Shown piece after piece: positions 43,901 to 57,278 of a stretch of DNA of 64,000 bases; within the stretch, counting starts at the first letter, position 1; the number at the start of each line of letters is the position of its first letter. Made by a program: the position numbers and the translations under genes. This DNA comes from Cliona cf. orientalis (taxonomy: Eukaryota; Porifera; Demospongiae; Clionaida; Clionaidae), in assembly GCA_963930775.1 (NCBI GenBank), contig OZ005693.1, positions 1,302,001 through 1,366,000 of the forward strand. The letters are read 5' to 3'. The notes below the pieces were generated by a model that saw only the letters and a list, made by a program, of their open reading frames with translations, did not search any database and was not told the origin of the DNA.

Positions 43901-45731
43901 AAAAGAGCAACGTTGGATCGGAAACACCACTCTCTCTCTCTTGGAAGCGGCTCCAAAGTGTTCTAGGGTGCATGTTTAGTGAAGCTCTCCAACTAAAGAG
44001 CAGTAACAGCCATGAGCTTCTTCACTGTCTTGAATGCTCCTCTAGTACTGCTAAAAGTTCCAGCCATTTTGAGGTGGGAACAGGAGTGAGCATGTTTAGT
44101 GCCATGTGCATGCAGCTCTCTAGAACTCTATCGACACTGTTGACAGCTGCAAGCAATGAAGAACTCCACTTAATCATGGAGCAGCTGCTTTGCATTAAGG
44201 TACAGTATTTAATTCGTCTACATAGATCTATGGAGCCTCGTCAATATATCCCCATGCGGTCTGATCTCCCAGCTTTTCATGCAACCTTGAAAAGCTACAG
44301 GGAGGGATTGGAAAGAGGCTAAAATTTATTCATACTTGTGAATTTGCAGGAAACTTACTCTTTGTCTTCTGTGCTGACGTTCTGTTTCTCATGGAGTGTT
44401 GTCGTTGGCAACTCTAGACTGCCTCAGGAAAAGAGAAGCTTAATCAGAAAATATTTACAGCAGGTATTAACATGCATCAGATTCTATTACAGATTTTACC
44501 CATATTTGCATTATTTTGTATGTAGGTCCTATCAGTGTGTCAGTCTATCTCAATTCAGTACTCATCTGACATCTTTGCTGTCTTTCTCACCATTCAACTC
44601 GTTGCTCAACTTGTCTCCATTCCTACCTCAGTATGACTTCTTTCTTTCTTTGATTCTGTCACCAAAACTGTGTGTAATTTTTTGCCTTCAAGCAGATTGG
44701 ACTTGACCACACCTCTGTGTTGCTGGCTCTAGAGCTGTGCTCTTTTGCAGCTAAACTGAAGGCAGCTGCTCCCAATTTGTAAGTTCAATTTTCACCAACA
44801 ACTAATCTACTAGCTAGGTCTTCTACATGCGATCACGGTGCATCCATCCTTCTGTATACATATAGAGTGACAGCTTCTCTGGTTGTTGCTGAGACCGATT
44901 TACTACTCGGAGTCCTGAGGCAGCACGTCTCCGTAGCAACCTCTGCCCCTTCACCTATCGTAGCATCCGTCAACAATATCCTTATGCTTACCCCTTTTTA
45001 ATACTTTCGTCCGATTGTAACTAACTACATAGTTATTATTGATGAATCTCTTGTCTAAAAAAATCCTTAGCCATTTCTTCACAGCTACTGGGAATAGTCA
45101 TAAAGCTAGGACAAGCGGTTAGCACTACTGCTGCTGCATCTGAAGTCAGTGGGACATCGTCAGCCGATCCTGGTCCTAGTCCCGCCTTGCTGGAAGTTAG
45201 CATTCATTGTGCAACAAAACTATCTCGGTAGGTGATCGCAATTAATAATCAATGATGTCATTGTCATGTAATGTATGTAGGCTGATGGAAATGCTCTCCC
45301 AGAAGTCATCATTCACAAAGGTGGGTAATGATGCAGCCATCTTGAATGTTAAATTTGTCGTAGTTGAAGCAACTGCTTCTTGACAAAAATCTACAAATCT
45401 ACAGCTTGCAGTATACATTGTCCATGTGTTTCTGACGTCATCTCAAGGAGCTGTCCTCAATCAAGATGTCAAGGTAAAAGTTTTGACAATGCAATCCAGT
45501 TTAGTGATGTGTGCTATCTCACTCTCTCCCTCCCTCTCTCTCTCTCTCTCTCTCTGTCTCCCTCTCTTCACACAGAAAGCACTTCTTTCTGGTGTTTTCC
45601 ACCTGCTGAAGCTGTGCACGCCAAAGGATATAGCCTTCATCAAGGCATCCATTGATGCAGCAACTAGAGACAGCTTCCAAACACTTATAGAGGAGTATCA
45701 GAGATATCACAAATTTGGTGGAAGAGTGTAA
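37979..45731 (+). CDS. URB2: Unhealthy ribosome biogenesis protein 2-like (URB2/Npa2 family)
   Basis: Large nucleolar protein needed for 60S subunit and pre-rRNA maturation (family role). Twenty-six exons, first 37979-38284 and last 45576-45731, total 1611 aa (human about 1520) with every phase closing. The ATG sits in aaaaaATGG. The protein is mostly helical with acidic and basic patches (VDDDDSDQLSDED in exon 38995-39240; RTSKRKKKRTS in exon 42406-42663). Family evidence is mainly the C terminus: SFQTLIEEYQRYHKFGGRV resembles the conserved Y..YHK..G end of Urb2/Npa2 proteins. The N terminus (YLERMKVASYLW) and overall length fit. Other large helical-repeat proteins remain possible for the middle. 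Intron 44976-45082 is a U12-type AT-AC intron, and a TACCGTA element fills most of the intron before exon 43289-43542. No canonical AATAAA was seen in the 500 bp after the stop. Confidence 0.8.
43080..43270. mobile_element. TACCGTA-type short inverted-repeat element c
   Basis: A 191-bp element with termini taccgtaggcc and ggcctacggta. It ends 18 bp before the first base of URB2 exon 43289-43542, so it abuts the splice acceptor. It shares tggtacagggtcg internally with element e at 57279-57466. Alternating gcgaat/attcgc motifs lie inside. Confidence 0.78.
44976..45082 (+). other. U12-type (minor spliceosome) AT-AC intron in URB2
   Basis: The 107-nt intron begins ATATCCTTATG, matching the U12 donor consensus ATATCCTT, and ends ...TTCTTCAC. 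A branch-point-like tccttagc lies at 45064-45071, about 12 nt before the AC. Removing it joins GTC AAC A to AG CTA CTG in frame (phase 1: ...S-V-N-K-L-L-G...). No GT donor gives an equally good in-frame join: GTCAAC three codons earlier would need the acceptor ttcttcacag and loses conserved phase. Confidence 0.85.
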
Positions 45732-46307
45732 AATGTACTGTATCAGTTTATGAAGTATAACAATAATATATTGTAATTTTGAGTTTCATAAAAGTTTCCA
45801 TGTATACAGTAATTGCCTTGCTTTGTGTAGCTAATCAATTTTCATTAATGTACTGATGTGTCTGCAGGCCCCCAGGGCCAGGGCCACTGTGATGCATGTG
45901 CAATAGTACAATGTCATGATGTATTGCATTGGCTATTTGGTCAGGATGACTACTATAATATTATTATAATTTGGCTCCAGGATCTGATAATGTTTATGTA
46001 GTGTTCTCAACTTCCTGCACAGCCTTATTAAAAACCACAACTGTTGGAAGTACATGCACTTGGTAGATAATCGAAAAGCTGTTGTTTTCGACGACCCTTT
46101 ACCTATAGTAATTTCGGTCTCAACTGCATCCTGCGAACGAATTGAAGTCAGTATACAAGTGAAATCTGCTGCAAACCAACGAAAGAGACAAAGTTTCTTA
46201 GTATCTGTACTATGGGCTCCGGTCCGATACGAGGCTCGGGCAATAGATCGCGAGATCGAGAACAGCAGCAAGGTAGCCTGCCGCCATGGGTAAAGAGTGT
46301 GGAGCGT

Positions 46308-46335
46308 ACTTCCGGTTCCCCTAAGGCCGGAAGTG
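46308..46335. promoter_or_regulatory. Paired ETS-type sites upstream of G6PD
   Basis: Two inverted high-quality ETS cores, ACTTCCGG (46308-46315) and CCGGAAGTG (46327-46335), about 90 bp upstream of the conserved ATG at 46425. Such pairs commonly lie at transcription starts of housekeeping genes, which supports translation from 46425 rather than from the upstream in-frame ATG at 46212. This is inference from motif position. Confidence 0.5.
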
Positions 46336-46424
46336 TCCTGAGCATCGTCGCCCCTGAATCGTCTACAGCTACAGCTACTCGAGCACCACTAAGAACTATA
46401 AAGCCGAGCAGCAGACCTCCAGCA

Positions 46425-47057
46425 ATGGCCGAAAAGGACTCCAGCGCCTTCGAGAACGCCTCTCACGTCTTTGTGGTGTTCGGAGCATCGGTGAGTTGGC
46501 TAGTTGGAGCGTTTGGCTCACAAAAATGGCTGCTTTTTGGCTCAGCAGTGGGTGGTGTGTGTATAGGCATATGTTATGTGTGTGTACTGTGTATCATGTG
46601 CATGTGGCTTAGCTAGCTGGCTGTTGCTTTTGTCCCATGACCTTTATTCCCTGCCTCCCCCAACCCCTAGTTGGTGGCTGTGATGTAAACACAATTCCTT
46701 TTGAGGGCTTATTTCTTTTGATCTTCACTTTTTATTGCATACCCCTTGCTTGCTGAGGCCTGCCTTATCTCGAAAACTTGGTCAGAAATTTTAGTATCAT
46801 TTTGCAACCTCCCCCCTTCCATTATAATAGCATACGCATTGGCTCATCACTGTGTCTACTAGCTTAAGTGGCTCCTAATTTGCAATTTTTTGTGAGTGAT
46901 TTAGAGCACTGTAGTCACGAAGATTTGATCCAGTCTGTACGTGTATATATACCAATGCATGCTGTACATACCTCATTATCTTTGATTGCTAGGGATTCAC
47001 TGAAATGTATAATGCACTTGAGAACCTGACAGTATCAGTGCAATGAAAGAATGTTAA

Positions 47058-47099
<42 letters not shown>

Positions 47100-50000
47100 T
47101 TAAATTTTACGTACAGGGTGATCTTGCAAAGAAGAAGATCTATCCTACCTTATGGTAAGCCACTGCACCACCGACGATTAATCTTTCTCAAGTGATCAAG
47201 TTTACTCCTTAATTCATTATAATAATATTTTACTCTTCCTCCTCCCTCCCTCCCTCCCTCCCCTTAATCCTCCCTCAGGGCGTTGTTCAGAGACGAGCTG
47301 TATCCTCCCAATACCAGGATAGTGGGCTATGCTCGCTCCAACCTCACCATCGACGCTATCAAGGAGAAGTGCAAGCCCTTCCTCAAGGTATGGTCTGTTG
47401 TAGTACGTATTGCAAACCTCAAATCATTGAGGGGGGATGGATATCAGTTGTGATATGTGATAGTGATGATGTGGATGTGTCTTCCTGTAAATTTTAGGCA
47501 TATCCTCTGCCAAGGGCTCTTAGAGACCCAATATGCTCCATAGTACAATTTGTGAAAACCTATCCACTGTAGATTGTGCTGAGTGTATACATGTACATGT
47601 ACGTATAGGTGCAGCTGCTATGTTAGAAATGGGGTTAGCATTTTTCTTTATTGTGAATGCATGCTCTATCATTTCATCTTGGTCCACTTGTGCCATCTTA
47701 ATTTCTATTTGCATTTCGAGTTGGTTCCGTTTGCTATCATCTTCTCCTTCAGGCCAAGGACAATGAAGCAGATAAGGTGGAGAAGTTTTGGGCCATCAAC
47801 ACATACGTGCAAGGCTCCTACACGGAAGAGTCCGCCTTCCAAAACCTGAACAGCGAGATCAGCAAGCTCGAGTCCGGGAAGGAGGCTGGAAACAGGCTCT
47901 TCTACCTCGCCCTTCCACCCTCAGTCTTTGCTAGTGTCACCGAGCACATCCAGAAAACATGCATGAGCAAAACGTTAGTAAGAAAATGTTAATAAATGGA
48001 AGGAAGAGAGAGAGAGAGAGAGATTTATTAGCTAGGATATATATGTATCTCCGGCCAGAACATGTACTCTTGAAAAAATTAATATTATCAGTCTGCAAAT
48101 AAGGAGGAGGGAGTCAAATAAAGAGAATCGTTCGCTGAAAAAACGATTATTTACTAAATATCGTAAATAAGATTGTGTCTGTAATTTTCTTATCGTCTTT
48201 TTTTCAGTGGTTGGTCTCGTGTCATTGTTGAGAAGCCATTTGGTAAGGACTCGGACAGCTCGGCGGAATTGAGCGAACATCTCGCCGGTCTCTTCAAGGA
48301 GGAGGAAATCTACCGCATTGACCACTACCTTGGGAAGGAGATGGTCCAGAACCTTCTCGTGCTCAGGTAAATGGTGGTGGTTGGTAAAGGTCATCAGCTG
48401 CCATTCCTCCCTTGCTATCTCTTCTCTCTCTCTCTCTCCCTCTCTCCTCTGTCTCCCCCTCCCTTCTCTCTCCTTCCAGGTTCTCCAATGCAATATTCCA
48501 GCCTATTTGGAACCGCAACAACATAGCCAACGTAACGGTGACGTTTAAGGAGCCATTTGGCACTCAGGGGCGTGGCGGCTACTTCGACGAATTTGGAATC
48601 ATTCGCGACGTGATGCAGAATCATCTCCTTCAGGTCATGTGCCTCACTGCCATGGAGAAGCCTTGCTCAACTAGGGCTGAGGACATGAGAGATGAGAAGG
48701 TGAGTGAGGGGGGGGGGGGGGGAAGGAGAAAGAAGAGAGAGACTCTACCTTAAAAGATACTTTTGTTTGCGGGTACTAAATTTAGCGAAATTAGCGATTT
48801 GCCTAATTTTCGCTAAAAATTGTACCCGTGAATATTAAAATTTGAAAAAAATCGCTAAAATGAGTACCTGCTAAATGCACTATTTCCGAAATCCGCTAAA
48901 ATTTGTACCCGCAAATAATCGTAGCCCTAAGGTACATGTATTTGGTTATGTAAGCTCATGGCATCATTATCATAATTATTATCTATTAGGTCAAGGTTCT
49001 TCGTTCGATTGACCCTATTGAGCTGGAGGACTGTGTTCTCGGTCAGTATGTGGGTGACCCTGAGGCGGAGAAAGACGATGCTAAGCTCGGTTACCTTGAC
49101 GACCCGACCGTTCCCAAGGGGTCGGTCACGCCCACCTATGCCATGGCTGTTCTTCGCATCAAGAACGAGCGATGGGACGGTGTACCATTCATTCTAAAGT
49201 GCGGAAAAGGTACATATACATGTACATGTATGAGAGCAATTTTGCAATGCAGGAGCCAAGTCTGCGATTACAGCTGGTAGCATCATTGAGCATTAGAATT
49301 TATCGACCCTTTACCATATCCACTTGTCCATGCCCTGCAATCATGTACTAAAAAAAATTAACTATGAGTTGCTTTATCTGTTCACAGCTTTGAATGAGAG
49401 AAAGGCCGAAGTTCGTATCCAATTCCGAGACGTTCCCGGGGACATTTTTGGCGGGAAAAGTCGTCGGAACGAGCTCGTCATTCGGCTTCAGCCAGACGAG
49501 GCCATGTACATTAAGACCATGACAAAACAGCCGGGAATGTCCTTTGAACCCTTGGAGAGCGAGCTGGACCTGACGTACAGGGCCCGCTACGGAGACATTC
49601 GTCTTCCAGATGCCTACGAACGATTGATACTCGATGTGTTCAGTGGAAACCAGGGACATTTTGTGCGAAGGTAAGTATTGATAGCCTTATTAATACGTAC
49701 CCGTACCCATGCAGGCCCTTTGTAGCATAGTTAGGCTGCATACGGGGAAAAATAACTTCTTTGCTCAGAAGAAACCCCTTTTCTGTACACGTATATTGTC
49801 AGGAGTAAATCTACTCCTGATATTGTGTATGTATACAATGTCAGAATGTTTTCTATTCAAGTTTCGTTTGTTGTCGTTGACTTTAGTGATGAGCTGGCAG
49901 AGGCCTGGAGGATCTTCACTCCACTGCTTCACCGCATCGATGCAGACAAACCGCCACCAATCAAATACAAGTATGGAAGGTAAGAGGCAGTGTTCTCTCT

Positions 50001-50307
50001 CTTTCTCCTTCTCCCTTTTTCTCTCCCTCCCCCCTCTCTCCCTCTCCCTTTCTCTCTCTCTCCCTCCCCACTCTCTCTCCATCTCTCTCCCCCTGCTGTC
50101 TCTCAATCTCCTTAGCATAACTGTATTATTACAATTTCTTCTTCATATTATCCTCCCCTCCACCTACTCCCCACCCCCTCCCTCACCACACACACACACA
50201 CTCACACACATCACATGACTAGCCGTGGTCCCAAGGAAGGTGATGATCTAGCTGCCAAGCTTGGCTACGTCCGCAGCACTACCTACCAGTGGAGACCAAG
50301 CATGTAG
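46425..50307 (+). CDS. G6PD: Glucose-6-phosphate 1-dehydrogenase
   Basis: Cytosolic enzyme that oxidises glucose-6-phosphate to 6-phosphogluconolactone and makes NADPH, the entry step of the oxidative pentose phosphate pathway. Ten exons: 46425-46490, 47117-47154, 47279-47387, 47753-47973, 48208-48366, 48480-48699, 48990-49209, 49388-49670, 49887-49979 and 50223-50307. They total 497 aa (human 515). Residues 14-28 hold the NADP-binding GASGDLAKKK. The active site [14 protein letters not shown] is intact, as are [53 protein letters not shown] and [22 protein letters not shown]. The start chosen gives MAEKDSSAF, like the human MAE- start. The frame is open upstream to an ATG at 46212 (71 extra Ser/Arg/Pro-rich residues). 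The intron 48700-48989 holds an inverted-repeat element, and a CA repeat lies at 47060-47099. Confidence 0.98.
47060..47099. repeat. (CA)n microsatellite
   Basis: CA repeat ending 17 bp upstream of the second G6PD coding exon. Confidence 0.96.
48746..48934. mobile_element. TACCGTA-type short inverted-repeat element d
   Basis: A 189-bp element in a G6PD intron. The ends, taccttaaaaga and gtagccctaaggta, are variant forms of the family terminus. Arms of about 40 bp contain tttgcgggtac...tttagcg and its inverse cgctaaaatttgtacccgc. Two more copies of that motif lie inside. Confidence 0.7.
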
Positions 50308-53300
50308 TGGGTCCAAAAAATGCTGACTCTGCAAGAATAGAATCCACATGAAAAAAAATTATAACAATTTGTTGTGTAGCTTTTATGACATTGTGTGGAA
50401 AAGTTGTGTGCGTACACTGCATTGTAGTAGGTAGAAATTTGTATTTTTGATCCCCAAATAATAATTATCAATGTGTAGTAATGTGTAGACCTATGAACTA
50501 CGTAACAAGAAATTCACAGTAGATTTTTACACGATTTACTTTAATATTACGTATCAGATGAAGTTATCACCATGGTAACCATAATATGTAACTGCAATGA
50601 TTGTTGGCCTTTGTTACACTCAGTTAACGTTGCTACTATCACACCAGAGCTAGAGTGGAGTTAACTTGTAAATAATAGCTTACAGTGTTTATGATTATGG
50701 AATGGTGGATGGAAGTGGTTCATTAGCACTCCTCAGCAATTTAGGCATTGTTGATAGGTATGCATTTTGCATGCAATCATCATGAAGCCAATTAGCACAA
50801 TTACCAGTGATTCACACCCATTATATAGTGTGTAATATAATTATGTAAATCACAGCAGCTTGTTGTCCCCACAGTGAATTAAGACAATCTTTGGTCACCA
50901 CGAAAACAATGGCCTGGAAAGAAGCTTGATGGGAACTGGAGACTCGATCAGCACACACTACAAGACCTAGCATATTATTTATTACATACCCTGTAATAAT
51001 TATATATTTATATATACTGTAACACCTTTGCTGATGGGGTCTAATTACATGCTTGTTTGGTGTCGATTCAAGATGCAATTGCTGTACTTAGTGGCGTAAC
51101 CACTTTATCTCCTTGGCCAGCCTAGGACCTGCCTCTGCCAAAATCACTCAAGTGATCTCAGGTTTGAGGCACGCTTCCTTCATTCTGGCCAGAGGAAGTA
51201 CGTACTTTACCCTATGGTGACTTAACAATGGAGTGCTGTGGTTTTATTTGTATTCCCATTCTTGATTCTTTTTTATAGTCCTATGGAATGGAACAGAATT
51301 CAGAGATTTAGTTAGCAGGATTGTGGGCGTGTTGGTAGGTGCTAATAACGGATAGATGTTCCTCTATTAATATTGAAACCACAGCCATATAATTATTACT
51401 GTGCATGCCTAATCCATTCCTTAGTGGGCTTATGCATTCCGTTCCGGACATTCCATTCCAGCGTGCATGCGCGCAAACCGCGGATGTGCTCGGTGCACTG
51501 GGCTTGACCACGAAAGCCAATTAGTGCTAATCAATGAGCAGCCAGTGGAGTGGCGCTCCTTGTCCGCTATTTTGGTCTTTGAGAGAGAGAGAGGAAGCTG
51601 TTGAATTTGAGGAGGACAATCGCTCTATCAATTTGAATTTGCTGAATATCTTCATTAAACCAGAGAGAGAAGGGGCACGGATAAAACGTATCCAAGTTCT
51701 CCACCTTCAACTGTTTTCAAGGTTGGATTGGTAGCACTGGGGTAAGCGAGGTCTACACAGTGATCCCGTCTCTCCACGGCTGTTGACTAACTATACCATA
51801 GGTAAGTCGATCGCTGCTCTATGGCTGTTCTCTTTGGCCATTTAGGCCTACGATGCGCGTAGCTACTATTTAATAGGGGCTGTAGCCTATATCTGACATA
51901 ATAGGTGGCAGGTACAGCGATCGACCTAGTTGGCAGCCTGTGCCTGTTTCGACATGTGAAGGTCGCTGTACCGTGTGTGAGTGAAATGTGTGGGAGATTC
52001 CGTTTCGTGTTCGTTGAAGCGTACACGTTCGGTTCGGTCGTTGCTAGTCAGCTATATACATCATGCAGACCGTTCATTTATCCAGAGTCGGTGGGCACTC
52101 GCCACCCTTGGGGCCCCCCTATCTGTATATCACCTGTTAGTAGCAGTGAAGCTATCCGCAAATATAAATATGGGATGGAGAGTGTACTCAAATGTATACA
52201 ATTTGTATACAGGAGCTGCCTAGTTGTATTAGAATATCCACAGGTTGGAATGCAGAGGGGCAGTTTTGGGGGCCCAGGTGTGCTTGTGCTGGGCTAGGTG
52301 AGGCTAGGATGAATGTCTGCTGTCTGGACGTAAAAATTTGTAGCTTTGATCACTTTGTGGTAGCTAATCTTACTCAACAATGTCCATTCCTCTGTGTACA
52401 TTGTATTGTGCCAGTTGCCAGTGTGTGCAGTGCAGTGTGTAGTGCATGGCCTTTTGTCCCCTGGGTGTGTGGGGGCGTGGGAGAGGGGCGTGGCATACAA
52501 ACTACAGCTGCATAGCTAAGGTAATTGCCATACATAGGTATCGATCTGTCCATTCATGGGTTCCAGCGATGATATTAGTAAGTTTTTCTACTAAAGGTAC
52601 ATGTACAATGATGTCTCATTTGGGGCTAAATGTACATGCATATAGCCTCATCCAAAGACTCCTACATGTATATACATACCAGTTATTCAGTGCTGGAAGT
52701 AGGTTTGGGACAAGGGTGCGGTAATGTTATTTCGAATCCTAGCTTCTGAAATCTAGTAAAATTTAATGGAGTGCATCCTGGTTAAGAGGATTTTTGTAGA
52801 ATACCACTTGCAATGCGCATGTACGTGTATATAATTGTGTCATGTTATGTATATATTATGCATCCAGCCGACTTGTGTTATTTTTCTACGAGTCAGCTGT
52901 TGATTTACGACATGAAATAAAATCCGTCATTAATACAGACCTCAAACATGCGGAGTGACCTATATAAACAATGTCTCCATGATGGATCTCTCTGAGACTC
53001 TCAAGATCAATGGACACAATATTAATTTCGGTTTGGTTCTTGAGTTATGAAAGTGAGGCTCATAAACCCTCTATCCTTCTGCTAACGACCGTGAAACCAT
53101 TAATTTTTATGCATGTCGACTTTGTGCGATTTCACAACTGAATCTGACACTGTCCAAACTGTGCGCTTTACTTAACAAGGGCTCGGTTGATTCTTCACCT
53201 TCAAGTAGCACATATCTCTCTCTATCCTTGTGCTAGGTTATGAATGAGAAACCATTTCTGTGCAATTTTTCGATTTCAAAACAGTTGCCGAGTCTTGTGA

Positions 53301-53650
53301 CTATTTTACTTTCACTGCTGACTGGCTGACTGCTGTAGCTATGGTAGTTATAGTTAGTTTATTAATTCTTGTTTGCCTACATTAGGCCCCGAGGTGTGGG
53401 GCAATTGTTGCTGCCATAGAACTATGTATGGGCATTGAAGCAGCGTTTGTTTTTGGTCTGCACTAGCAGAATTTGTTCTTGAGCAACTGATTGATAGCCA
53501 AGTGAGGTAGGTAGCTGGCTAGCTATATAGGAGGTGGTAGAGATGGCATACATGTATACTCAGCATGAGGTGTAACTATAGAATTGTGAATGGCATTATG
53601 AAAGATGAAAGCTTTTGAATTCTATGCGTATAGATAACATTCTTTCACTA

Positions 53651-53797
53651 TATCTCTCTCTCTTTCTCTCTCTCCCCCCCCCTCTCTAGATCTCTCTCTC
53701 TCTCTCTCCTCAGTTTACTTTACTTACTTAGGCTTCTTGGCAAAGTAACTTTCGTTTCGTACGGGCACATACTCACTCACACACGCTTACTGGCCTA

Positions 53798-53832
<35 letters not shown>

Positions 53833-53838
53833 CTCTCA
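53651..53838. repeat. CT and CA microsatellites
   Basis: A CT tract interrupted by C9 (53651-53710) and a CA tract (53796-53829) running into CTCTCT, separated by about 85 bp of mixed sequence. Confidence 0.93.
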
Positions 53839-54370
53839 CTGGCCTATCGATAGCGTGACCCAGTCATGCTTGCAGTCCTAGTTCATAAATGGTATCGCTC
53901 TTGTACGACTGCCTTCATGCCTGCATGCCTATACTATATTATACTATTATAGTAGCCTGCACTGCACTGCCTCGATTAGAATACCTTCCATTCAGAGCCG
54001 CTAACCAGCATGCCCATTTACTTAACGATCTCTCTGGGTGTTTTGCCGGTAATTGATATGCCTGTGCCCATTAGGAGACTGTAGGGAGTGCCAAGTGCTT
54101 TCGTAAATACTGCATATGTACGTATGTATAAGACTACTAGTGCTGGGTGGTATATTATACAGTAGCTACATGTGTGTATAGCACATATCTCTCTCTATAG
54201 AGCAGCCAGACATACAGGTAGGACTTGGTTGCATGCATACACACTTTTTACTGTGGATTGATCTAATTAGCCATGGTAATCTTGTTTACGACAATAGAAC
54301 ACACGCAGGTGTGAGGCTAGGCTAGCTAGCTATAGGCTGCATGGACCTAGTGTGTGTGTGGTGGGATCTA

Positions 54371-54400
54371 GGAGAGAGAGGGGGAGAGAGAGAGGGAGGG

Positions 54401-54431
<31 letters not shown>

Positions 54432-54440
54432 GAGAGGGAG
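54371..54440. repeat. (GA)n microsatellite
   Basis: GA repeat with GGGG interruptions. All open frames across it are low-complexity. Confidence 0.95.
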
Positions 54441-55179
54441 GTATAGCTGGCGTGTGAGCACATGTATGTGCAGCAATAAATGAGGAATGATATATATATT
54501 GTATGCATATGTGGCTTGTGTTGAAAATTTGTGTGCATGCATGCATGGGTTTATATTTGGGTGTTTATATTTGGGAGAGTAGTAGCTGTCAGTTGTATAT
54601 AGTAAAGGGTGCTGCCTCACTTGCCTTTGATGGAGGGTCTGGAGCTTGTTCTGAGCATCTGCTCTTACAAATAGGAGGACATACTGTGTTCACTCAGGCA
54701 TGAAGATGTCCTTTTGTTAGGCTTCCCTCCCTCCCCCCCCCCCCTCTCTCTCTCCCTCTCCTCTCTTCTCTCTCCTTCATCCCTGCCCCCTCTCTCTCCA
54801 AATAAAATTTGTTTCTGGGGACCAGACCAGGGGGTGCTGTTGCCCCCTGGGGGGCCCCTTAACAATTGGCTTTCCCTACTTTTAATAATAATGAGACCCT
54901 AGAATGGAATAAACACTGTATACTTCACTGTGACTCTGTTGTTAGAGTTTCATTACCTCTTCAGTAGTTGTTTTTGAAACAAGATTTTGATTTGAACTCA
55001 AAACATGAACAGAGATCTGACCATGAAGAGGCTAGATTATCAATCTGCTATGCATGTGGTTGTGTTTATCAACAAGAGAGACAAGGAATCAAGCAGCTGC
55101 TTGGATAGAAGCATGGCAACAACAGTGTAAACATCAAGATGACATGTGCTATATAGCTGTGTAGCTCACTTAAGTCTGC

Positions 55180-55306
55180 CAGAGGGAAAAGGAGAAAGGG
55201 AGGGAGAAAGAGGAGGGTGGGGGGAGAGAGAGAGAGAGAGACAGACAGAGAGAGAGAGGAGAAAGAGGGAGAGAGATGGGGGGGGGGGGGGGGGGGGAGG
55301 AGGGAA
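55180..55306. repeat. Purine tract: GA repeats and G run
   Basis: Almost pure purine tract of GA/GGA repeats ending in a G run of about 22 bases. Non-coding. Confidence 0.94.
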
Positions 55307-56276
55307 TTATGGCCTGATGATACATGCATGATTAGAACATGGAGCTAATCTATTATTCTGGTGTAAATTTGTCACCTTATCACAGTATTTCTATTAACAA
55401 CAATAACAGGAAATGGGTACAATAGCTTAACCACAGCTGGGGAAAGCTAGCTAGCTGCTTGTGGAACTGATGTAAGTAGTAATTGGGGGCTGCTAAATCT
55501 ATAGAACTTTGCTATAAAATTAAAATATCCCCCTACAGCTAGCATAGTAGTATTGTACACAATAGCAAACAGGAAGGACAACATGTACATGTACCTCAAC
55601 ATAACAATTCCAATGTGTCTCTGTTGTGCTATATATATATTTACACAAGTTCTATATTTAGCCACACACACATGCAGCCACCCTATAGATGGTAGTAAGA
55701 ATAACTATTATCTTTCTCACTGTGTTAAAGTTTACTGGCGGTTTCGGTGTATATATATGAAGTGTGTTAGTATTAATATTTGACACCTTCACACACACAT
55801 GCATGAAGCAAAGCATACAATAGTAATGACCACATAGATTTATAGCCCCATGATGTGCAATGTTGAGGCTGCCTCTGCTATGACTTACTTATGGCAAGTT
55901 CAAAATTAATATAACCTGTCCACGTAAATCTCCATCTCAAACACACACACACGTCGTTCACTGACTAGCCTTAATTCAAATTAAAGCTTTCCTCTCTCTG
56001 GTATTTACAGTTTTCTTTCTCTGGACCTCACCTGGTGTCAGCTGGTATATACGTGCACTCCTACGTGTACATGTATATAGCTATGCACTGTGTGTATGTG
56101 TGTGTGTGTGTCATGGTTTGCTGTTTGAGGGTATGTACAGGCTTGTATCTGCTGTGCTATTTGCAAACATTGAAAGTGTCAATTCTGTTGAGACAACTTT
56201 TATCTGCTTGTTATAATTCTCCGACTGATGTTTCAAGTTTTAGTCATAATAATTCTGGCCATGAGTTTGTATGAAA

Positions 56277-56287
56277 GAAGAGAGGGG

Positions 56288-56330
<43 letters not shown>

Positions 56331-56366
56331 GGGGAGAGAGAGAGAGAGGGAGAGAGAGAGAGAGGG
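56277..56366. repeat. (GA)n microsatellite
   Basis: Long, nearly perfect GA repeat with a few GGG interruptions. Confidence 0.96.
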
Positions 56367-57278
56367 TGATTCTTCTGGTCATGATTGTGCCAGTGGTGAA
56401 ATGAGGAGAGAGAAGAGAGGGGGGAGGAGAGAGAGTCAATAGTCACTTGACCAGCTCCTTCCGCTGGTGACCCTCTAAGCCACGGCCTCCACAGCCTGCA
56501 TTCTTGTCATAGCCGAGTTCCACCTGTCACCAATTAGTCCAACATCACTGATTGCATTCAAAGTTAAAAAGCCTCTTACACTAGCTTTGCCAGTGCCTAG
56601 CCTAGCTAGCCTGTAGTAGGTATGCAATACATGCTACATGTGCATGCCACATGTACATGTACATGTACATGCCATGCTACATTGCACATGTGCACGTACT
56701 GTTTACATATTTTGTGTGATGGCGTCGTAACTGTTACAGCTGTGTATATGTACTGCTATGCTGCTTGTTCGCATACGTAGACATGATAATTACATGTATA
56801 TCATAGTTTTAAATTATATATCATTTGCATTGTGAGTTTATGGAGTGTGTGTTAAACTATCCCGATTAAAGGAGGTATCCTAGCTTATAGAGCGGTTTCG
56901 CTAGATTGTACGCTAGTTGTCATCAGGTGTGCATATGTAACTCCAAATTATTTTGTTTATCATTCCTGTGGGTCGGTGGTGGCTTGTTGGGAGGAAGGTG
57001 GGTTTGATCGGTCGTGCCACTGCTGGACTCGTTTCCTTCCTCTCCTTTCAGCCAGCCAGCTGAGATCACCTATTGATCGAGCTGTAATTAATAATATAAT
57101 AATGTGCAGCTGTGCGCACAGATTTAACCCTTGAAAGATCACTATAAAATTAATGTCATTATAATATAATTATAGTGCAGTGGGATGTATAGGGTAGGCT
57201 ATATTATGACATTGTATGTATGCATGGGTATGGTATTGTCAGTGGATGCCTGCAGCTGCTGTACAGTATGTATATATA

